A stretch of 50,989 bases of DNA from an uncultured Bacteroides sp. (lineage in GTDB: Bacteria > Bacteroidota > Bacteroidia > Bacteroidales > Bacteroidaceae), in the NCBI RefSeq assembly GCF_905207245.1, contig NZ_CAJLKP010000043.1, positions 1 through 50,989 on the forward strand, read 5' to 3'. Under the pieces are notes generated by a model. The model saw nothing but the letters and a program-made list of their open reading frames with translations. It had not been told where the DNA came from and did not search any database. Below, one piece after another: positions 45,990 through 50,989 of this stretch. A program made the position numbers and the translations under genes. Each line of letters opens with the position of its first letter. The first letter of the stretch is position 1.

Positions 45990-47051
45990 ATGAGTAAACA
46001 AGAAGTAATCCTCTGCGAGGAACTGGAAAGCAGCCTGACAAATGCCATCGGGAGATGTCCCCATGACAAGCTCTTCATCCTGACCGACGAGCACACCCAC
46101 CGCCTTTGCCTGCCGCAACTCAACGGCATCCCGGCACTGAAAGAAGCTACAGAAATCATTATCGGTGCCGAAGACGTTCATAAGAACCTGGAAACCTTGG
46201 CTTCCGTATGGCAAGCCCTGAGCGAACAAGGCGCTACCCGCCATTCATTGCTCATCAACCTGGGCGGCGGCATGGTGACCGACCTGGGTGGTTTTGCCGC
46301 TTCCACCTTCAAGAGGGGTATCGCTTATATCAATGTCCCCACCACACTGCTGGCAATGGTGGATGCTTCTGTGGGAGGCAAAACGGGCATCAACTTCAAC
46401 GGACTGAAGAATGAAATCGGTGTCTTCGCCCCTGCCGCCTCAGTGCTCCTCGAAACGGAGTTCCTGCGTAGCCTCGATGCACACAACTTCTTCTCGGGTT
46501 ATGCCGAAATGTTGAAGCACGGACTTATCAGCACGCCTGAACACCTGACCGAACTACTGGCTTTCGATACAGAAAAGATAGATTACGCCGCATTAAAGTC
46601 AATGGTGGGCCGTTCCGTACAGGTAAAAGAGGATATTGTGGAACAAGACCCACTGGAACATGGCATCCGCAAAGCGCTGAACCTGGGGCATACCGTAGGC
46701 CATGCGTTTGAAAGCCTCGCCCTTGCCGAAGGCCGCCCGGTGCTGCACGGTTATGCCGTTGCATGGGGAATCGTTTGCGAGTTATACCTTTCTTATATAA
46801 AGGTAGGTTTCCCGAAAGAGAAGATGCGACAAACCATTCAGTTCATCAAAGAGAACTACGGGAGCTTCGCCTTCAACTGCAAACAGTATGACCAGCTTTA
46901 CGAACTGATGAAGCATGACAAGAAGAACAGCGCCGGCGTCATCAACTTCACCTTGCTGAAAGAGGTAGGCGACATCAGCCTCAACCAGACTACGGACAAG
47001 GATACCATTTTTGAAATGTTCGACTTCTACAGAGAGTGCATGGGGGTATAA
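45990..47051 (+). CDS. aroB: 3-dehydroquinate synthase
   Basis: 353 residues from ATG 45990, a normal AroB length. NAD and substrate motifs: NLGGGMVTDLGGFAAS, RGIAYINVPTTLLAMVDASV and GGKTGIN; zinc/active-site region NLGHTVGHAFES. It converts DAHP to 3-dehydroquinate, the second step of the shikimate pathway, in the cytoplasm. Its end product tyrosine would feed the lyase at 7069, but there is no physical link. Confidence 0.96.
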   Translation: MSKQEVILCEELESSLTNAIGRCPHDKLFILTDEHTHRLCLPQLNGIPALKEATEIIIGAEDVHKNLETLASVWQALSEQGATRHSLLINLGGGMVTDLGGFAASTFKRGIAYINVPTTLLAMVDASVGGKTGINFNGLKNEIGVFAPAASVLLETEFLRSLDAHNFFSGYAEMLKHGLISTPEHLTELLAFDTEKIDYAALKSMVGRSVQVKEDIVEQDPLEHGIRKALNLGHTVGHAFESLALAEGRPVLHGYAVAWGIVCELYLSYIKVGFPKEKMRQTIQFIKENYGSFAFNCKQYDQLYELMKHDKKNSAGVINFTLLKEVGDISLNQTTDKDTIFEMFDFYRECMGV

Positions 47052-47327
47052 TCCCCCCGCTTTCAACCTTTCTTTCGTTACAGTTCCATCACCACTTTGT
47101 CTACTACGTCAATATCTCCTCCCATAAGATATAGACCGGGAGCTTCGTCCCATATGTTTAGTCTCCTTTCTATCCTTATATAATGCAAAACCAGCAATGT
47201 TTTCCGTACTCTACAAAATGTCAAAAAGGAATCAAACCACCTATTTCCTCTATTATAGTAATGAGTCCTAAAGGCATTCTTTATTTCATCGCCTGCCTAT
47301 CGGGATATAATTTGCCAGGCACTTTTT
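47052..47327. other. Gene-poor stretch after aroB
   Basis: No convincing gene. On the minus strand an open frame runs from 47296 to the stop at 47078-47080 (72 codons, no ATG near its start), ending in a peptide containing IWDEAPGLYLMGGDIDVV; it could be a gene remnant. Near 47291-47329 a weak 5-bp hairpin precedes seven T, a possible aroB terminator. Confidence 0.3.
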
Positions 47328-47415
47328 TTGCGGATAACTATAGTGCACTTTGCGTTCCACTATAGTTATCCGCAAGGAACACTATAGTTACCCTTGCGGA
47401 ACACTATAGTGGAAC
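47328..47415. repeat. 22-bp-phased ACTATAGT palindrome array
   Basis: Four copies of the octamer ACTATAGT start at 47337, 47359, 47381 and 47403, exactly 22 bases apart. The outer bases also pair: 47328-47345 with 47358-47375 is a perfect 18-bp inverted repeat, and 47354-47365 pairs with 47404-47415 (12 bp). The 14-base spacers are related (each has a gcaa/ttgc-like core). Not CRISPR. From 47416 to 47562 I see nothing except two ggcaatgaa copies. Confidence 0.8.
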
Positions 47416-47562
47416 GAAGAAAATGTAGGCAATGAAGAAAATCTAATTGGGCAATGAAAGATGTTTAAACAGCATCGTGACGAAGAATCTGTTCGTTTTG
47501 ACCAAACCGATAAGAAATGAATGAAATCAGACAACAGATCTTATTTCTTCCCCCTTTTTACA

Positions 47563-47591
47563 TTGCTGTTTCATTTTTTATCGTACCTTTG
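47563..47591 (+). promoter_or_regulatory. Promoter of the structured RNA
   Basis: TTG at 47563-47565 and TACCTTTG at 47584-47591, 18 bases apart. Predicted start near 47598. Confidence 0.6.
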
Positions 47592-47596
47592 TGATG

Positions 47597-47775
47597 TCGA
47601 ATATTTTTTTACCATGCAGCAGGGAAACCTGCCAAGAAACCGTGGCGGGCATTTTTATGCCCGTTCGCGACACTCCTATATGGCGGTCCCTGCACCCCCA
47701 TGGGGAGTGTTAATGCACCTCCAACAGCTGCATGGTAGATGTTCGACAATGGGACAGGCGGGGATTGCCTCTTTT
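47597..47775 (+). ncRNA. Candidate structured RNA (6S-like or leader RNA)
   Basis: Closing helices: 47595-47601 with 47742-47748 (7 bp) and 47610-47620 with 47727-47737 (11 bp), separated by an asymmetric loop. Inside: hairpin 47646-47652/47657-47663 (7 bp, TTTT loop) and helix 47670-47676/47704-47710 (7 bp). A short alternative hairpin with a GAAA loop lies at 47619-47632. A 5-bp hairpin (about 47756-47770) followed by T-rich sequence could end it. Long closed rod architecture recalls 6S RNA and Bacteroidales intergenic RNAs, but I cannot assign a family. It could also be the leader of the gene at 47835. Confidence 0.55.
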
Positions 47776-47834
47776 TTCTTTTTCTTCTCCTCTCCCATAA
47801 ATCGAATTATTCACCTTTTAAAACTTAATGGTTT

Positions 47835-48293
47835 ATGGAAAACAACACTCAAACGGTAGCCGTTCAGGAATTACCCAATGCAGCAATGCACCCACGCACA
47901 GACTTCCCATCAGAAGATGCAATGAAATCGTATTATTTGCAATTAGCCAACATCATGAATGTAAATTACACGGGAGGGGATTCAGAATACATAAATATGA
48001 AATGCCTACACCGTAAACTAAGACAATTCATCCATATTCTGCAACTAATAGGTACACATGAATGGGGACAGGGCATTGCCGAAATACAAAACGCCAGTGG
48101 AGCCTACATGATGCAAAGCAATACCCCTCCCAAAATCCTCCTGCAAAACAATCGGGAAATCGGCCTGCACCTGCAATTCGTGATGCAACTGGCAGGAAAC
48201 GTGGGTTTTCTGAAACAACTGGAAGGCATCTTACGCTATCACTTTCAAAATATAGAAACCCTATTGAAAGGTCTGAAAGAAGAACTTGAATAA
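47835..48293 (+). CDS. Hypothetical protein
   Basis: 152 residues, no signal peptide or membrane helix. Mostly helical, with amphipathic segments near 28-75 (KSYYLQLANIMNVNY, CLHRKLRQFIHILQ) and 105-150 ending in an acidic helix (LLKGLKEELE). I do not recognise the family. It lies 60 bases after the T-run that may end the structured RNA. Confidence 0.6.
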   Translation: MENNTQTVAVQELPNAAMHPRTDFPSEDAMKSYYLQLANIMNVNYTGGDSEYINMKCLHRKLRQFIHILQLIGTHEWGQGIAEIQNASGAYMMQSNTPPKILLQNNREIGLHLQFVMQLAGNVGFLKQLEGILRYHFQNIETLLKGLKEELE

Positions 48294-48428
48294 ATAAAAC
48301 TTCCCTCAGGAAAACATTATCCTTATCGGAACCATAACCGGAGGCATCATAGGTTACATCTATGAATACGTGAGGATATGAAACCAAGTTCTCATTGTTT
48401 GTCAAAGGAAGCATTCTGATATAGCCTA

Positions 48429-48656
48429 AGTTCCACTAGTACTTAGTGTTATGGTAGATGCAAAGATATGAATTTATATTAAAAAACAAACGTTTTGAAT
48501 ATTAAAAAGCAAATTTTCATTTAATAATTACCTGTTTCATACCTAAGTATATTGTCGTAATAAGCCTATTCTGACGAAGTGATATTATGACACGAATGCC
48601 TTTTCAAGTTCTCCGGGCAGTAGTTTTCTCGCATAAATATAAGTACTAGTGGAACT
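48429..48656. promoter_or_regulatory. Apparent invertible promoter element (phase-variation switch)
   Basis: Perfect 17-bp inverted repeats at 48429-48445 and 48640-48656 flank 194 bases. The segment carries a promoter on the minus strand, pointing away from susC. Inversion would place its -7 at about 48617-48624 on the plus strand and give susC a leader of about 60 bases. DNA inversion of promoters ahead of susC-type genes is established in Bacteroides. No recombinase gene is visible in the window. The 135 bases before it (48294-48428) hold only a start-less frame encoding a short Gly-rich hydrophobic peptide. Confidence 0.8.
48461..48490 (-). promoter_or_regulatory. Promoter inside the invertible segment, facing away from susC
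   Basis: On the minus strand TTTG (48490-48487) and TATCTTTG (48468-48461) are 18 bases apart. No plus-strand TAnnTTTG element was found in the segment, so susC should be OFF in this orientation. Confidence 0.7.
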
Positions 48657-48691
48657 CGAGAAACAAAAATACTAACTTAAAAAGAGAACTT

Positions 48692-50989
48692 ATGAAAAGG
48701 AAACTACTATTTGTCATGCTGGCCTATCTGTTTTTGTGGGCGAGCGCAACTATGGCCCAGGTTTCTAAAATTACCGGAGTCGTCATTTCAGAAGAAGACA
48801 ACGAACCGGTAGTTGGTGCTTCCGTCTTGGTCAAAGGTTTTTCGCAAGGAGTGATTACTGATGTAAACGGAGAATTCGTCCTCAGCAATATTCCCAGTTC
48901 TGCTAAAACCCTTGTCATTTCATTTGTAGGAATGCGAACAGAAGAAGTAGCTATCAAACCTCAGCTCAAGGTTATTCTGGCAAATGATTCTCAAGTATTG
49001 GACGAAGTGATTGTAACGGTAGCCTATGGTACGGCAAAGAAATCTTCACTGACGGGAGCCATTTCAACCGTCGACCAGAAGCAAATTGAAATGCGCCCCA
49101 CTTCCAGCGTAACTTCCGCTCTGGAAGGAACAACCTCGGGGGTACAAATCAATAGCACTTACGGTGCTCCAGGTAGCGACCCCTCTATCCGCATTCGCGG
49201 TATTGGAACCGTAAACGGCTCAAGTTCACCCTTATACGTTGTAGATGGCGTTCCCTTCGGAGGAAACATATCAGATATAAATCCGGCGGATATAGAAAGT
49301 ATCTCAGTGCTGAAAGATGCCGCTTCGTGTGCACTGTACGGTAATCGCGCATCAAATGGTGTCATCTTGATTAGTACTAAAAAAGGTACTTCAAACAAAA
49401 TCAGCTTCGACCTGAGAATTAACCAGGGAGTTTACACCCGTGGTATTAAAGAATACAAGCGCACCTCCCCCAACCAGTTCATGGAAGCCAGTTGGCAGAA
49501 CCTGAAAAATGCACGCATATCAGCCGGTGACGATGCCGCCACTGCTGCCCGATATGCCACGGAGAACCTTATTTCCGAACAGTTGTACCTGAATATCTAT
49601 AATAAAGCCGACAATGAATTGTTCGACCCAAACGGTAATCTGGTTGCGGATGCGCAAATACTGCCCGGCTATGCTGATGACCTCGATTGGTACTCAGATG
49701 CTATCCGAAGTGGATACCGCCAAGAATACTCCTTTAGTGGCAACACAGCCAACGAGAAAAGCAATTATTACTTCTCCATTGGCTATCTGGATGAAAATGG
49801 TTATGTCAAGAACTCCGACTTCAGCCGTATCTCGGCACGCACGTCCATGAGTTTCACTCCCAAGAAATGGTTCAAAGCGGGTATCAACCTATCCGGTACA
49901 CACCAAAATTCCCAGGCAACCAATGGAAACAGCGATGCAGCATTTACCAATGCTTTCATGTATTGTCGCCAGATAGCGCCTATCTACCCTGTACACCTGC
50001 ACAATGCAGATGGCTCTTATCGCCTGGATGATCTTGGCAACAAACAGTACGACCCGGGATTTTATACGGATGATGATGACGTGAGCATCTCTACGCGCAA
50101 CCAGTATGTAGACCGCCACGTGATCTGGGAAAATGAACTGAATACCGACAAAACCGTACGAAACACCTTGCAGGGTATCGCTTTTGTCGACGTAAAGTTC
50201 CTGAAAGACTTTACATTCACCCTGAAAGGCGACCTTAACGTGCGCAATTCGGAACAAACATCTTATGACAATGCCACCATCGGTGACGGTAAAGGAAGCA
50301 ACGGCCGCACCAAGCGTATCACTTATCGTTATAAGAACTATACTTTCCAACAACAGTTAAACTGGAACCATGTGTATGGAAAACATTACATAGATGCATT
50401 GGTTGCCCACGAAAACTATTCGAACAACTATGATTACCTGTATGGTTTCAAAACTACCGAGACGTTTGCCGGAAAACCTAATTTATCGAACTTCACGGAT
50501 ATAACCAGCCTGAACGGTTATGAAACAGACTACCGCACGGAGAGTTATCTGGGACGCATTCGCTACAACTATGCAGAGAAATACAATCTGGAAGTTTCTT
50601 TCCGCCGCGACGGTTCGTCACGCTTCTCTCCTAAGAATCGCTGGGGAAACTTCGGCAGTATCGGTGCCAACTGGCTCGTATCGGAAGAAGACTTTATGAA
50701 ATCTGTCACCTGGGTGAACTCACTAAAGTTCCGTATCAATTACGGACAGGTAGGTAATGATGCCGGAACCGGATATTATGGTTACATGGGACTATATGCC
50801 GGTAGTCAGAATGCCAACATCGGCGCTTATTACTTATCACAGAATGAAGCCCTCGACCTGAAATGGGAAACGGGTGAGGCCTATGGCATAGCTCTTGAAG
50901 GCCGCCTGTTCAACCGCTGGAACATCAGTGTTGAATACTTCGACAAGCGGAATAAGGATCTTTTATTCGATGTCTACCTGCCACTGTCG
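48692..50989 (+). CDS. SusC/RagA-family TonB-dependent receptor, cut by window end
   Basis: 766 codons are present and the gene continues past the window; full SusC proteins are about 1000 residues. Signal peptide (to TMAQV), carboxypeptidase-regulatory-like domain (about 26-95), the SusC linker LDEVIVTVAYG (about 103-113), plug domain (IRIRGIGTVNG, PLYVVDGVPFGG, IESISVLKDAASCALYG) and the first part of the barrel. It should import an oligosaccharide or other nutrient with a SusD partner expected downstream. Start ATG 48692 lies 36 bases after the right repeat of the invertible element, so its transcription probably depends on that switch. Confidence 0.95.
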   Translation, partial: MKRKLLFVMLAYLFLWASATMAQVSKITGVVISEEDNEPVVGASVLVKGFSQGVITDVNGEFVLSNIPSSAKTLVISFVGMRTEEVAIKPQLKVILANDSQVLDEVIVTVAYGTAKKSSLTGAISTVDQKQIEMRPTSSVTSALEGTTSGVQINSTYGAPGSDPSIRIRGIGTVNGSSSPLYVVDGVPFGGNISDINPADIESISVLKDAASCALYGNRASNGVILISTKKGTSNKISFDLRINQGVYTRGIKEYKRTSPNQFMEASWQNLKNARISAGDDAATAARYATENLISEQLYLNIYNKADNELFDPNGNLVADAQILPGYADDLDWYSDAIRSGYRQEYSFSGNTANEKSNYYFSIGYLDENGYVKNSDFSRISARTSMSFTPKKWFKAGINLSGTHQNSQATNGNSDAAFTNAFMYCRQIAPIYPVHLHNADGSYRLDDLGNKQYDPGFYTDDDDVSISTRNQYVDRHVIWENELNTDKTVRNTLQGIAFVDVKFLKDFTFTLKGDLNVRNSEQTSYDNATIGDGKGSNGRTKRITYRYKNYTFQQQLNWNHVYGKHYIDALVAHENYSNNYDYLYGFKTTETFAGKPNLSNFTDITSLNGYETDYRTESYLGRIRYNYAEKYNLEVSFRRDGSSRFSPKNRWGNFGSIGANWLVSEEDFMKSVTWVNSLKFRINYGQVGNDAGTGYYGYMGLYAGSQNANIGAYYLSQNEALDLKWETGEAYGIALEGRLFNRWNISVEYFDKRNKDLLFDVYLPLS

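Noticed and set aside
45930..45990. Upstream ATG for aroB
   Set aside because: It lies upstream of the TATCTTTG promoter element at 45956-45963, so it would not be on the transcript; the added residues do not look like AroB.
47328..47415. CRISPR array
   Set aside because: The repeat is an 8-base palindrome with 14-base spacers that are themselves related; CRISPR repeats and spacers are much longer, and no cas genes are present.
47600..47760. Cobalamin riboswitch
   Set aside because: A superficial gggaaacc/gcc resemblance, but the ordered B12-box elements are absent and the next gene is not a transport or cobalamin gene.
47521..47859. 112-residue plus-strand open frame
   Set aside because: It covers the structured RNA candidate, begins before its promoter, is poor in protein-like composition and overlaps the start of the better frame at 47835.
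48446..48639. Plus-strand promoter inside the invertible segment in the present orientation
   Set aside because: TTTG at 48494-48497 has no TAnnTTTG at 19-21 bases downstream; the only consensus -7 is on the minus strand.

Overview
The window comes from a Bacteroidota chromosome, most likely a gut Bacteroides. Supporting signs are many copies of the Bacteroidota promoter -7 element TAnnTTTG, few Shine-Dalgarno sequences, a SusC-type receptor, Bacteroidota-specific families (DUF5683, DUF3822, OMP_b-brl_3) and the gene orders parA-parB-DUF5683-transglycosylase-rel and M23-MerR next to alaS. No tRNA, rRNA, CRISPR array, insertion sequence or recombinase gene was recognised.

Layout. (1) 1-6958, housekeeping: chromosome partitioning (parA, parB), a DUF5683 membrane protein, a LysM lytic transglycosylase, a Rel/SpoT (p)ppGpp enzyme and a bactofilin. 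(2) 7049-29505, a 21-gene, 22.4-kb, one-strand operon with mostly touching or overlapping genes, read as an aryl-polyene/flexirubin-type type II polyketide-fatty acid cluster. A tyrosine ammonia-lyase-like enzyme would make an aromatic acid and a PaaK-like ligase would activate it. Two carrier proteins, three ketosynthases, a chain-length-factor-like partner, a ketoreductase and two dehydratases would build the polyene. A methyltransferase, acyltransferases, a glycosyltransferase, a NodB deacetylase and a CrtI-like flavoprotein could decorate it. LolA-like, lipoprotein and MMPL proteins could move it to the outer membrane. (3) 29565-30942, two exported proteins ending at a 24-bp perfect-stem terminator. 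(4) 30966-35091, MerR regulator and M23 peptidase divergent from alaS. (5) 35092-35504, a gene-free stretch with a candidate small RNA and a 22-bp tandem repeat. (6) 35505-47051, a lipoprotein, a RecD/Dda-like helicase, a small membrane-anchored protein, DUF3822, rsmD, cardiolipin synthase, a beta-barrel protein, a large TonB-receptor-like barrel, a small membrane protein and aroB. (7) 47052-50989, accessory-looking DNA: a 22-bp-phased palindrome array, a structured RNA candidate with its own promoter, a small hypothetical gene, and an apparent invertible promoter in front of a susC gene cut by the window end.

The strongest leads are the polyene operon, with its triple-domain export/acyltransferase/methyltransferase protein, ketosynthase fusion and complementary incomplete dehydratases; the phase-variable promoter at 48429-48656, which in this assembly points away from susC (OFF); and the two intergenic RNA candidates. 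All function calls are from reading the sequence by eye; no database search was run.
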